In this document: one piece after another, positions 1 to 7,380 of the stretch | Numbering within the stretch: position 1 is the stretch's first letter | Layout: each line of letters begins with the position of its first letter | Assembly: GCA_943328975.2 (NCBI GenBank) | Contig: CALQCC020000032.1 | Coordinates: 1 to 54,353, forward strand | Reading direction: 5' to 3' | DNA from: Bordetella parapertussis | Lineage (GTDB): Bacteria > Acidobacteriota > Terriglobia > Bryobacterales > Bryobacteraceae | DNA length: 54,353 nt | Made by a program: the position numbers and the translations under genes | Notes under the pieces: model-generated | Databases searched by the model: none | Told to the model about the DNA's origin: nothing | Seen by the model: the letters and a program-made list of their open reading frames with translations, nothing else

Positions 1-15
1 GGTATCTTTCCTTCA
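1..15 (-). CDS. start of an outward-reading gene in the repeated element (partial)
   Basis: Five codons (V-K-E-R-Y) from a GTG at 15-13 running off the left edge of the window. They are identical to the beginning of the gene at 54307 and preceded by the same AAAGGA ribosome-binding site. Too short to name; a transposase is the natural guess because the gene lies in a duplicated element. Confidence 0.4.
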
Positions 16-117
16 CGGCGGTTGGTGTCCTTTCAAGGATTAGGTTTGGCGACTCGATTCTATCGAATCGGTCACCCACCGCCGCACTAACCTTCAACTA
101 GGGTTGAGACACCATCC
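1..117 (-). repeat. left copy of a 117-bp perfect inverted terminal repeat (end of a probable mobile element)
   Basis: The reverse complement of 1-117 is identical to 54206-54322. Read on the minus strand the unit starts GGATGGTGTCTCAACC, supplies a short reading frame ending GWCLNPS-stop, contains a small palindrome (CGATTC-GATA-GAATCG), an AAAGGA ribosome site, and then a GTG start that runs off the left edge. The sharp boundary at 117/118 lies inside a coding region (the secreted protein at 94-822), as expected of an insertion. The element type is not recognised; an insertion sequence is inferred from identity, sharp borders and an outward gene about 100 bp from the border. Confidence 0.85.
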
Positions 118-822
118 GACAATCGCAAAATTAAAGGATGTCGAACCGGTTGCGCTACCTAACTGTGCTGTTCCTGAACAATCCGCCCCAATCGAGAAGG
201 TCCCGGATCCTGATGTTTGAGCGACATTGCCAGAGAAATTCGTGGCTGTTGCGGATGTGAGCACATTCGGAGCGGTTGCGGTTAGCCTTCCCGCGATCGA
301 AATAGCAAAACTTTGATTACCCACGGTAACCACACCCGAAGTCAAGAAGGCGTAAGAACCGCTAAAGGATGCTGCGGTACAAGATGGTGGCGAGCCGCTC
401 GGTGACTGCCTCCGTAACCGCCCGACTACAACTTCGGCTGTGGACGAAACTGCCAAAACAGCCGATTTCCCGCCGCGTTCGAGCTGGATGAGCACGGGGA
501 CCGGTGCCAATGAATTGACCCGCAGGCTTAGGGACCCGCTACAGTCACTGCTAATAGAATAAGTCCCGCTAAGTGTGGAAGTCTGAATGGCGCCGCCCGC
601 GTTGGCTGTCGCGCTGCCCGTGAAGTTACCTTGACCGTCGGCAACTATCTTCCCAAGCTCCGCCAAAGCAACGACGGAACTCCCAGAAACAAGACTACCT
701 GCAGTTCCGTAGTGGTAGAGTCCGCGCAATGTAGAATTGTTGCATGCCTGTCCATAGCTCACAACAGAGCTATTAACAGCAAGCATAAACAGAATCAGTT
801 GCCACATTCTTCGCGTGCGCAT
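94..822 (-). CDS. secreted two-repeat protein, 3' end replaced by a repeat element
   Basis: A 242-residue exported protein of unknown function. Residues 1-25 form a signal peptide ending in YGQA. The rest is two diverged copies of a roughly 100-residue module: a leading Cys, a G-x-Y segment, a GKI/GRL-x-A-D/T-x-x-G strand, then SGT(Y/F)SI-x-x-DCSG. Such Gly/Ser/Thr-rich modules occur in secreted acidobacterial proteins. The second module stops soon after its DCSG segment, in FAIV, at the exact point where the 117-bp element begins. The last seven residues (GWCLNPS) and the stop come from the element. Compared with module 1, about 25-30 residues are missing, so the gene is a truncated fusion that may no longer work. 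Confidence 0.75.
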   Translation of the reverse strand: MRTRRMWQLILFMLAVNSSVVSYGQACNNSTLRGLYHYGTAGSLVSGSSVVALAELGKIVADGQGNFTGSATANAGGAIQTSTLSGTYSISSDCSGSLSLRVNSLAPVPVLIQLERGGKSAVLAVSSTAEVVVGRLRRQSPSGSPPSCTAASFSGSYAFLTSGVVTVGNQSFAISIAGRLTATAPNVLTSATATNFSGNVAQTSGSGTFSIGADCSGTAQLGSATGSTSFNFAIVGWCLNPS

Positions 823-936
823 TCTTGCCTCCAGGTTGCCAACGGGGATTTAACAGTATCATAATCGCCAGGCTGATTTTACGCGTGACAACCCCGTCGT
901 GAGATTACGCAGTGGTGCTAAACTGCGGTCAGAGTC

Positions 937-1245
937 ATGACTGTCACCGTCAAAAACAATACGCTCGGCCTAGTCGTGCCCCAAAGCGTTCGCCGTCGAG
1001 CGGGCATCAAAGCGGGCGACCGGCTCGAGTTCAAAGTCTCGGGCGGGATCATCAGCATCATTCCGAAGTTGCCGTCCGCCGATGACGAGTACACTCCGGC
1101 GCAACGCCGTAACATTGATGCGCAACTCGAGGAAGCCCGCAAGGGTCCCTATCATGGACCTTTCGATACCGCCGACGCGGCGCTCAAATTCCTCAACCAG
1201 GAAATTCGCAAACGGAATTCAGGTAAGTCCAAGCCCGCAAAATGA
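937..1245 (+). CDS. AbrB/MazE-type antitoxin
   Basis: 102 residues. Residues 1-45 are a SpoVT-AbrB swapped-hairpin DNA-binding domain (TVTVKNNTLGLVVPQSVRRR, then AGIKAGDRLEFKV). The charged tail is typical of the toxin-binding part of such antitoxins. Its stop overlaps the ATG of the next gene by four bases (ATGA), the usual translational coupling of an antitoxin with its toxin. It is expected to neutralise that toxin and to repress its own promoter in the 115-bp upstream gap. The pair is convergent with the BrnT/CopG module. Confidence 0.85.
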   Translation: MTVTVKNNTLGLVVPQSVRRRAGIKAGDRLEFKVSGGIISIIPKLPSADDEYTPAQRRNIDAQLEEARKGPYHGPFDTADAALKFLNQEIRKRNSGKSKPAK

Positions 1246-1487
1246 AGATAGTCCTGTCTGACCGCGCGATTGAGTCATTGCGCGGTGCCCCGCCCGACGT
1301 GCGCAGGGCCTTTGCCAAACAGCTAGGGTTTCTGGTGAATAATCTGCTGCACCCGTCGCTTCACGCCAAGAAGTACGACGAGGCCGCTGATCTCTGGCAA
1401 GCCCGCATCACCCGCGACTGGCGATTCTATTTCACGATTGCGGATGACACTTACCGAATCGAGAGAGTCATTCCACACCCCAAGTGA
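1242..1487 (+). CDS. RelE/ParE-superfamily toxin
   Basis: 81 residues, the usual size of a RelE/ParE-fold toxin. Features seen are the N-terminal strand with an helix pair (DRAIESLRGAPPDVRRAFAKQL), then HPSLHAKKYDEA, the core strand LWQARITRDWRFYFTI, and a C-terminal strand. The R-x-x-x-x-W-R-F-Y-F core matches RelE-like mRNA interferases and HigB/ParE relatives. The start codon overlaps the AbrB antitoxin gene. Whether it cleaves mRNA or inhibits gyrase cannot be told from sequence alone. Confidence 0.82.
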   Translation: MKIVLSDRAIESLRGAPPDVRRAFAKQLGFLVNNLLHPSLHAKKYDEAADLWQARITRDWRFYFTIADDTYRIERVIPHPK

Positions 1488-1506
1488 TCTCTAACCCGAA
1501 TACGCT

Positions 1507-1671
1507 TCATTGACCTCGCAATCGTCGCAATCCGCGCTCGTGAATCTCGCGCGCAAGTTGACTGAGAGTGCTTTCTTCGTATTCGGCGTATTGCCCCGCA
1601 TCGATCTCCCGCTCGCCGATTTGAATGCGGCGGCGGATGGCGTCATTCATCTCCACTTCCTCCGCAGTCAT
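1507..1671 (-). CDS. small antitoxin-tail-like protein, third gene of the BrnT/CopG module
   Basis: A 54-residue reading frame starting with ATG at 1671 behind a CGAGG ribosome site, 21 bp after the CopG gene on the same strand. It begins MTAEEVEMNDAIRRRIQIGE and ends in an amphipathic part (LSQLAREIHERGLRRL). The pattern I-x-x-G-x-x-x-x-x-x-G-x-Y-x-E-Y followed by a helix and R-G resembles the C-terminal tails of ParD-type antitoxins, without the ribbon-helix-helix half. It may be a remnant antitoxin or a real accessory gene. Codon usage and spacing look natural. Confidence 0.55.
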   Translation of the reverse strand: MTAEEVEMNDAIRRRIQIGEREIDAGQYAEYEESTLSQLAREIHERGLRRLRGQ

Positions 1672-1692
1672 CTTGTTCGCCTCGATCCCATT

Positions 1693-2016
1693 CTATCTCC
1701 GCTGGAGAAGAAGGCCCACGCTGTTCTCCTCCGAATCCAGAGCCTGATGCAGCAACATCTTGAGATACGTCTGATACCGCAGCCCCTTCTCCGCCGCGAA
1801 CGCCCGCGCCCGCGTAAGATCTTCTTCCGCAAAACGAATCGTGATCGTCGGAGACGCCCCGCTCTGCCGTTCCCGAGCCAACTGCGCCACGGTTCCGCGG
1901 CTCACCTTGCCTGCGGCAATCGTTTTCTCAAGACGCTCGGCAAGGGAATCTTGGTGTTTGATCCACCACGCCGCCTCTTCCTCGTCACTCTTAAAGGAAA
2001 GCTTCTTCTTGGCCAT
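1693..2016 (-). CDS. CopG/BrnA-like antitoxin
   Basis: 107 residues from the ATG at 2016. The N-terminal half (SFKSDEEEAAWWIKHQDSL) is the leader seen in CopG-family antitoxins partnered with BrnT. The C-terminal half carries a ribbon-helix-helix (TITIRFAEEDLTRARAFAAE, then YQTYLKMLLHQAL). The ATG overlaps the BrnT stop codon by one base (TGATG), so translation is coupled. Expected roles are to bind BrnT and to repress the operon. A longer frame up to 2103 exists but only overlaps brnT. Confidence 0.82.
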   Translation of the reverse strand: MAKKKLSFKSDEEEAAWWIKHQDSLAERLEKTIAAGKVSRGTVAQLARERQSGASPTITIRFAEEDLTRARAFAAEKGLRYQTYLKMLLHQALDSEENSVGLLLQRR

Positions 2017-2294
2017 CACCGGTCCCGCCCCAGGTAGTAAAGCTGAACGAGATTCCTGTTTGGCTCGAACGCCGTTACCACTCGTATCCGATCGTTTCGC
2101 CATGTCGTCACCACCAGTACGCGGCCCTTCGCGGTTGCTCTCAGACTCGCGTAGCGTTCCTCTCCGTCTACGATCTCCGTCCCCAAATCGATTGCTTCGC
2201 GGAGAACCACATACTCAGCCTCGCGAGGCAGCACTTGATGACGCGCCAAATGTTTGACATTCGCATCGTCCCAATCGAACTCAAGACGCTCCAC
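2016..2294 (-). CDS. brnT: BrnT-type ribonuclease toxin
   Basis: 92 residues. It starts EFDWDDANVKHLARH and contains REAE and GEERYASLRATAKGRVLVV, followed by the R-N-D-R-I-R-V-V-T strand, the hallmarks of BrnT (RelE fold). The GTG at 2294 is chosen because AAAGGAGGT sits seven bases upstream and BrnT proteins begin at this point; upstream codons up to 2351 would be an unsupported extension. It is followed directly by the CopG antitoxin, the normal toxin-first order for BrnT/BrnA. Confidence 0.85.
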   Translation of the reverse strand: MERLEFDWDDANVKHLARHQVLPREAEYVVLREAIDLGTEIVDGEERYASLRATAKGRVLVVTTWRNDRIRVVTAFEPNRNLVQLYYLGRDR

Positions 2295-2295
2295 T

Positions 2296-2322
2296 AAGTG
2301 TACCTCCTTTGTAGGTACACTT
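2296..2322 (-). promoter_or_regulatory. 10-bp inverted repeat overlapping the brnT ribosome-binding site
   Basis: AAGTGTACCT and AGGTACACTT are exact inverse complements separated by seven bases. The repeat lies immediately upstream of the brnT GTG, and the arm nearest the gene contains part of the AGGAGG. It could be the operator bound by the CopG antitoxin, or an mRNA hairpin that hides the ribosome site. Both roles are inference; the symmetry is directly visible. Confidence 0.6.
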
Positions 2323-2847
2323 GTCCCTGCGTCTGCGCTTCGATGTTCCATCCATCACGAAGTGGGTACCCTGGAGCGAATTTCTCTCGCAATCTGTCGC
2401 CGAAGGCCTCAAGGCACGGTCACCCCAGGTTCGAAGCCAGATCCCTTTTAACTGCGCCACTTCCTGCAATAGCCTCTCCGCTGTCGCGGCCCCGCAAGTC
2501 ATCCTCTATCGAAGGCCCCGACTTCAACGAGGAGGTAATGGAATGAAAACATACAAAAATACCAAACGAACCCATTTTCGGAGCCCAACTGAATGAATCT
2601 CCAGCCACTTCCACGCCAAAAAACGAACCCATTTCGCGACCTCCGATATAATGAACCCAATCCAAATGACCACCCCGATGCGAGCCCTCACCGCTGCCGT
2701 CGCTCTGCTGCTCACGGACTCACCAAGGAGGACAATCAACAGAATAGGCTGTGCAATAAAACCAGCCCAGCGATGTTGTTGACCAAACTGATGCTCCTTT
2801 GCGCAAAACCAGACCGTTTGTGCACACAATAGAATTCACCCTTTCCC
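2323..2847. other. intergenic region with degenerate short repeats, no convincing gene
   Basis: No open frame here has gene-like composition. A strong AGGAGG lies before an ATG at 2544 but opens only a 17-codon frame (MKTYKNTKRTHFRSPTE). Two direct copies of AAACGAACCCATTT follow, with a weaker third trace (ATGAACCCAA) near 2651. A minus-strand frame around 2380-2500 (TAERLLQEVAQLKG) might be the remnant of a gene but is too short to assign. Confidence 0.5.
2564..2634 (+). repeat. short direct repeats AAACGAACCCATTT(T)CG
   Basis: Two copies start at 2564 and 2621, 57 bp apart, and both continue into TTTCG or TTTTCG. They lie in a non-coding stretch upstream of larC. They look like members of a dispersed non-coding repeat family; that is inference. 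Confidence 0.55.
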
Positions 2848-4005
2848 ATGACCCGCATCGCCTACTTCGACGCCTTTTCCGGAATCTCCGGCGACATGAC
2901 CGTCGGAGCGCTTGTCGACGCGGGTGCGCCAGCGGAAGCCTTGATTGAAGCCCTGAACGCGCTCGCCACCGGAGCCCGTTACGAAATCGAGAAAACGATC
3001 CGCGCCGGTATCACAGCCAAGAAGTTCCGCGTCCACCCCGACCCCACGCCCTCCAGGCACCGCCACCTGCAGACCATCCTGGAACTGATCGATCGGGCGA
3101 CTATCGCACCGCGTGCGAAGACCAACGCCTCGGCCATCTTCCAGCAACTGGGCGAGGCCGAAGCCAGCGTCCACGGCGTCGACATCAAGCAGGTCCACTT
3201 CCACGAAGTCGGAGCCGCCGACTCTATCGCCGACATAGTGGGAGCCTGCATCGCCCTCGACCTGCTCAATATTGATGAAGTGCACTGCTCCGCCATCAAC
3301 GTCGGCAGCGGCACGGTTAACACCGACCATGGCCTGCTCCCCGTGCCAGCCCCCGCTACCGCGCGATTGCTCGAAGGCAAGCCCGTCTACGCGCGCGGAC
3401 CCGAGATGGAATTGACCACGCCCACCGGAGCCGCCATCGCCTCCACCCTCGGCCTCACATTCGGCCCCCTGCCCGCCATGCGCATTCTGTCGACGGGCTA
3501 CGGCGCAGGCGACCGCGATTTCAAACAGCACGCCAACGTCCTGCGTGTTCTCATCGGCGAACGCAGCACCGCGCCCGAGTCCACGCTGGTCAGCGTCATC
3601 GAAGCCAACATCGACGACAGCAGCCCGCAAGTCCTCGGCTACGCGATGGAGAAGTTGATGTCCGCCGGAGCGCTCGATGCCACGCTATCTCCGCTTCAAA
3701 TGAAGAAGAACCGCCCGGGCTCCCTGCTGCGCGTCATCGCCAAACCCGAGGACCAAGAGCGCCTGGCCCAAATCCTCTTCGCCGAAACATCCACGCTAGG
3801 CCTGCGCATCCACACCGCCGAACGCCGAGTGCAGGAGCGCCGCATCGTGACAGTAGAAACCCCCTACGGCCCCGTGCGCGCCAAGCTGTCTCCCCAAGGA
3901 GCCTTCGCCCCCGAATACGACGACTGCCGAGCCATCGCAGAGAAGACCGGCACGCCCCTGCCCCAAGTAATTTCAGCAGCCGCTGCGGCCTACCTAAAGA
4001 CATAA
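2848..4005 (+). CDS. larC: LarC: nickel insertion protein for the lactate racemase-type cofactor
   Basis: 385 residues, full length for LarC/DUF111. LarC is a CTP-dependent cyclometallase that places nickel into pyridinium-3,5-bisthiocarboxylic acid mononucleotide, the cofactor of lactate racemase (LarA) and relatives. Visible signatures are the N-terminal IAYFDAFSGISGDM, VHFHEVGAADSIADIVG, a central PTGAAIA segment, and the C-terminal VIEANIDDSSPQ...MKKNRPG portion. Here both halves form one continuous frame, with no need for the ribosomal slippage known in Lactobacillus. larA, larB and larE are not in this window. metG begins 48 bp downstream on the same strand. Confidence 0.92.
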   Translation: MTRIAYFDAFSGISGDMTVGALVDAGAPAEALIEALNALATGARYEIEKTIRAGITAKKFRVHPDPTPSRHRHLQTILELIDRATIAPRAKTNASAIFQQLGEAEASVHGVDIKQVHFHEVGAADSIADIVGACIALDLLNIDEVHCSAINVGSGTVNTDHGLLPVPAPATARLLEGKPVYARGPEMELTTPTGAAIASTLGLTFGPLPAMRILSTGYGAGDRDFKQHANVLRVLIGERSTAPESTLVSVIEANIDDSSPQVLGYAMEKLMSAGALDATLSPLQMKKNRPGSLLRVIAKPEDQERLAQILFAETSTLGLRIHTAERRVQERRIVTVETPYGPVRAKLSPQGAFAPEYDDCRAIAEKTGTPLPQVISAAAAAYLKT

Positions 4006-4053
4006 TGCTCTGCGGTCTTTGCGCCTTTGCGCGACACTAGAATAATCCACTCG

Positions 4054-6012
4054 ATGAAATACTTCCTCACCACACCGATCTACTACGTCAACGCCGCGCC
4101 GCACATCGGGCACACTTACACGACCATTGCGGCCGACGCGATCAAGCGCTTGAAGCGCATCCAGGGCTACGACGTCACGCTGGTTACCGGCACGGACGAA
4201 CACGGGCAGAAGATCGAACGCGCTGCTGCTGCTGCGAACAAAACTCCGCAGGAGTTCACCGACGTGGTCTCGGCCGAATTCCGCAAGCAGTGGGTGGACC
4301 TCGATCTCGCCATCGATCGCTTTCAACGCACCACCGATCCGCACCATGCGAAGGTGGTGCAAGAGTTCTTTGAAGCCTGCCTCAAGAGTGGCTACGTCTA
4401 TAAGAGCCAGTACACCGGCCAATACTGCGTTTCGTGTGAACTCTACGTCACCGATGCGAAGCCCGGCGACCCGTGCCCCGATTGCGGTCGCGCCACTGAG
4501 ACTGTCACCGAAGAGAACTTCTACTTCAAGCTTTCCGCGTTTCAAGACCGCCTGCTGAAGCTCTATGAAGATCAGCCCGACTTCATCCAACCGGAATCGA
4601 AACGCAACGAAGTCCTGGCTTTCATCAAGCAAGGGCTCAAGGATGTTTCGATCAGCCGCACGACGATCAAGTGGGGCATCCCGGTTCCGAATGAAGCGCC
4701 GCATGTCTTCTACGTTTGGTTCGACGCGCTCAACACCTACCGCAGCGCCGTCAGCCCCGAAGACTGGCCCGCCGACCTCCACCTGATCGGCAAAGAGATC
4801 GTCCGCTTCCACGCCATCTTCTGGCCCGCGTTCCTATGGGCGGCAGGCTTGCCGCTGCCGAAGAAGATTTTCGCCCACGGCTGGCTGCTGTTTGAGAACG
4901 ACAAGATGTCGAAGTCGAAGGGCAACATCGTCCGCGCGACACCTATCAAGAATGTCATCGGAGCCGATGCCCTGCGCTACTTCCTGTTGCGCGAAATCCC
5001 CTTCGGCAGCGATGGCAGCTTCAGCTACGACGCGCTGATCTCGCGCTACAACTCGGACCTGGCCAACGGGCTCGGCAACCTTGCGAGCCGCACGCTCGCG
5101 TTGATCCAACAGAACTGCGACAGCAAAATCCCCGAGAGCTCCAGTGATCCCGAGATCGTAGCGGCAGCCGCCATCGCCATCGATAGCGCGCTCGACTCTT
5201 ACGAACAACTCAACTTCTCAAAGGCGCTCGAAACCATCTGGGGCTTCATCGGAGCCCTGGACAAATTCATCGTCGAACGCGCGCCGTGGAAGCTGGCGAA
5301 GTCGGGCGAGACCGCGAAGCTCCACGACACTCTCTACACCGCGGCCGAAGCGTTGCGCATCATCACCGCGCTGGTATCGCCCGTGATCCCCGAATCGGCC
5401 GCCAAGATCTGGGCGCACCTCGGCTTCACGACATCCATCGACACCCTGCGCACCGCAGACCTGCAATGGGGCCACCTCAAGGCAGGCCAAGTCATCAATA
5501 TCCCTACCGGCGTGTTCCCACGCGCGGACCTCAAACTTATGACCGAACAAATGAAAGAAGGCGAAGCCGCTGAGCTGGCTCGTCAAAAAGAACTTCTAGG
5601 ACAGGCGCCCGCCGCCGCACCTGAAACCGCTGCTGAAGCCGCGCAAGTGATCGCGATGGCCGAAGGTGTCTCGCCGATCTCGCCGGAGATCACCATCGAC
5701 GACTTTATTAAGGTCGACCTGCGCGTCGGCTTGGTCAAGACGGCTGAGAAGGTGAAGGGCGCGGACAAGCTGCTGCATCTTTCCATCGACATTGGCGAGC
5801 CCGAACCGCGCTCCATCGTCGCCGGCATCGCCCTCGCGTATCAACCTGAGCAACTGGTGAATCGCAAGGTCGTCATCGTGGCGAACTTGGCTCCCCGCAA
5901 GTTGCGCGGACTGACCTCGCAAGGCATGATCGTAGCCGCGTCGCTTGAAGGCGGCAGCCCCGCGCTCGCCGCGTTCATAGAAGACGTACCCGTAGGCGCT
6001 CGACTGAAGTGA
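4054..6012 (+). CDS. metG: methionyl-tRNA synthetase with fused tRNA-binding domain
   Basis: 652 residues from the ATG at 4054 (MKYFLTTPIYYVN); an upstream alternative at 4027 adds nine residues without homology. It charges tRNA-Met in the cytoplasm. The HIGH motif is PHIGHTY, the CxxC pairs CVSC and CPDC form a zinc knuckle, and the KMSKS loop is DKMSKSKGN. An anticodon-binding helical domain follows. The last 110 or so residues (ITIDDFIKVDLRVGLV...) form a Trbp111/EMAPII-type OB fold that aids tRNA binding. tatD overlaps its stop by four bases, so the two are co-translated. Confidence 0.96.
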   Translation: MKYFLTTPIYYVNAAPHIGHTYTTIAADAIKRLKRIQGYDVTLVTGTDEHGQKIERAAAAANKTPQEFTDVVSAEFRKQWVDLDLAIDRFQRTTDPHHAKVVQEFFEACLKSGYVYKSQYTGQYCVSCELYVTDAKPGDPCPDCGRATETVTEENFYFKLSAFQDRLLKLYEDQPDFIQPESKRNEVLAFIKQGLKDVSISRTTIKWGIPVPNEAPHVFYVWFDALNTYRSAVSPEDWPADLHLIGKEIVRFHAIFWPAFLWAAGLPLPKKIFAHGWLLFENDKMSKSKGNIVRATPIKNVIGADALRYFLLREIPFGSDGSFSYDALISRYNSDLANGLGNLASRTLALIQQNCDSKIPESSSDPEIVAAAAIAIDSALDSYEQLNFSKALETIWGFIGALDKFIVERAPWKLAKSGETAKLHDTLYTAAEALRIITALVSPVIPESAAKIWAHLGFTTSIDTLRTADLQWGHLKAGQVINIPTGVFPRADLKLMTEQMKEGEAAELARQKELLGQAPAAAPETAAEAAQVIAMAEGVSPISPEITIDDFIKVDLRVGLVKTAEKVKGADKLLHLSIDIGEPEPRSIVAGIALAYQPEQLVNRKVVIVANLAPRKLRGLTSQGMIVAASLEGGSPALAAFIEDVPVGARLK

Positions 6013-6779
6013 TCGACAGCCACTGCCATCTTGATAGCGAGCGCTTCGTCGACGATCAAGCAGAAGTGATCGAACGAGCGTTCGCCGCCGGAGTCGAGCG
6101 TATGCTGAGCATCGGCACCGGCGACGGCCCTCCTGATATCGAAGGAGCCGTGCGCATCGCCGACCGCTATGACCGCATCTATGCGACGGTCGGCGTCCAC
6201 CCGCACGATGCATCGAAGTACGATGACGGCGTGGGCGTCCGTCTCGCGGACTTGTTGAAGCACCCCAAGGTTCTAGCGCTAGGCGAAATCGGCCTTGACT
6301 ACCACTACGACCACGCCCCGCGCGATGTGCAGCGAACCGCCTTTATCGAGCAGATGCGTATCGCCGCCGACGCCCGCATGCCCATCGTGATCCACACGCG
6401 CGAGGCTTGGGACGACACCTTCGCCTTGATTGAACAATACTGGAAACCGACGGGGCTCGGTGGCATCATGCACTGCTTCTCCGGCGGCCCAGTGGAAGCG
6501 CAACGTTCGCTCGACCTTGGCTTTCACCTCAGCTTCTCCGGCATCGTGACCTTCCCCAAGTCGCTCGACATCCAGGCCGCAGCGTACCTGTGTCCCGACG
6601 ATCGCCTACTGATCGAAACCGACGCCCCGTTCCTCGCGCCCGCCCCGCATCGCGGCAAACGCAACGAACCGGCCTTCGTCGCGCACACCGCCGCCAAGCT
6701 CGCGGAGTTGCGTGGCGTGGCACTGGAAGAGATCGCGCGCATCACCACAGCGAACTTCTGCGCGCTGACGGCCAGCTAG
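6009..6779 (+). CDS. tatD: TatD-family metal-dependent deoxyribonuclease
   Basis: 256 residues starting at a GTG that overlaps the metG stop (GTGA). It is a TIM-barrel metallohydrolase: DSHCHLD near the N-terminus gives the first two metal-binding histidines, LGEIGLDYHYD the catalytic Glu, PIVIHTREA and MHCFSGG further His ligands, and LLIETDAPFLAP the late Asp. The metG-tatD pairing is common in bacteria. Its stop overlaps the convergent YcxB-like gene by four bases. Confidence 0.93.
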   Translation: MIDSHCHLDSERFVDDQAEVIERAFAAGVERMLSIGTGDGPPDIEGAVRIADRYDRIYATVGVHPHDASKYDDGVGVRLADLLKHPKVLALGEIGLDYHYDHAPRDVQRTAFIEQMRIAADARMPIVIHTREAWDDTFALIEQYWKPTGLGGIMHCFSGGPVEAQRSLDLGFHLSFSGIVTFPKSLDIQAAAYLCPDDRLLIETDAPFLAPAPHRGKRNEPAFVAHTAAKLAELRGVALEEIARITTANFCALTAS

Positions 6780-7324
6780 AAATATCGACCCAGCCATCCG
6801 GACGATCGCATCCTGTCGGTCACAACATGTTCGTTAACTAATTTCCGCCACGCATCTAATTGTTCTGCCTTCTGAAAGAATCGTTTTGGGATCCGCATGG
6901 CCGCGACCGGCCCGATGTAGAGGAAGTAGAGAGTGCGGGTTTCATACACGCGTTCGACTTTGCTCCAATCGATGTGACTCGACGCACCGGGACCTTGCCA
7001 GTCGATTCCATTCTCGTCGAACACCATCCGCACGGCTTCGCCTGTAGCTGCGTTACTACCGAGTAGCTTCCTTGAATACTGGTAGGGCGACCATCCAAAC
7101 ACCCAACCCCAAAAGCCCAAGACAGCCAACAATGGCACACCGGCACTCCGTGCCAATCCTGCGTCTCCGGTCACGATCCACAGAAGCGCAATCAGGGACA
7201 ACATAGTGACGACGATCAGCAATAGGGGAATGAGGAACCACCATGAACGGCGCAAGTAGTGGAAGTACACGAACCGCGCCGTATCGCCCACAGTGATGGT
7301 TCCCTCTAGTTCAATCCGCCCCAT
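6776..7324 (-). CDS. YcxB-like membrane protein
   Basis: 182 residues. There are two membrane helices near residues 29-52 and 61-79 (WWFLIPLLLIVVTMLSLIAL; GVPLLAVLGFWGWVFGW), then a cytoplasmic domain. The latter half (MVFDENGIDWQGPGASSHIDWSKVERV, then a Y-F-x-Y strand and IPKRFF) fits the YcxB C-terminal domain family, whose function is unknown. It is transcribed alone, convergent with tatD and divergent from the prenyl synthase. Confidence 0.75.
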   Translation of the reverse strand: MGRIELEGTITVGDTARFVYFHYLRRSWWFLIPLLLIVVTMLSLIALLWIVTGDAGLARSAGVPLLAVLGFWGWVFGWSPYQYSRKLLGSNAATGEAVRMVFDENGIDWQGPGASSHIDWSKVERVYETRTLYFLYIGPVAAMRIPKRFFQKAEQLDAWRKLVNEHVVTDRMRSSGWLGRYF

Positions 7325-7380
7325 GATTTTCGCCAGAGTTTACGGTGTCACAGTCGATATTGCTACACTTTTAGGAACCC

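Noticed and set aside
1510-2037. Plus-strand frame of 175 codons
   Set aside because: Lies opposite the CopG antitoxin and the 54-residue gene, which have ribosome sites and recognisable sequence.
2836-3630. 264-codon minus-strand frame opposite larC
   Set aside because: Gly/Asp/Val-rich shadow composition; larC on the other strand is complete.
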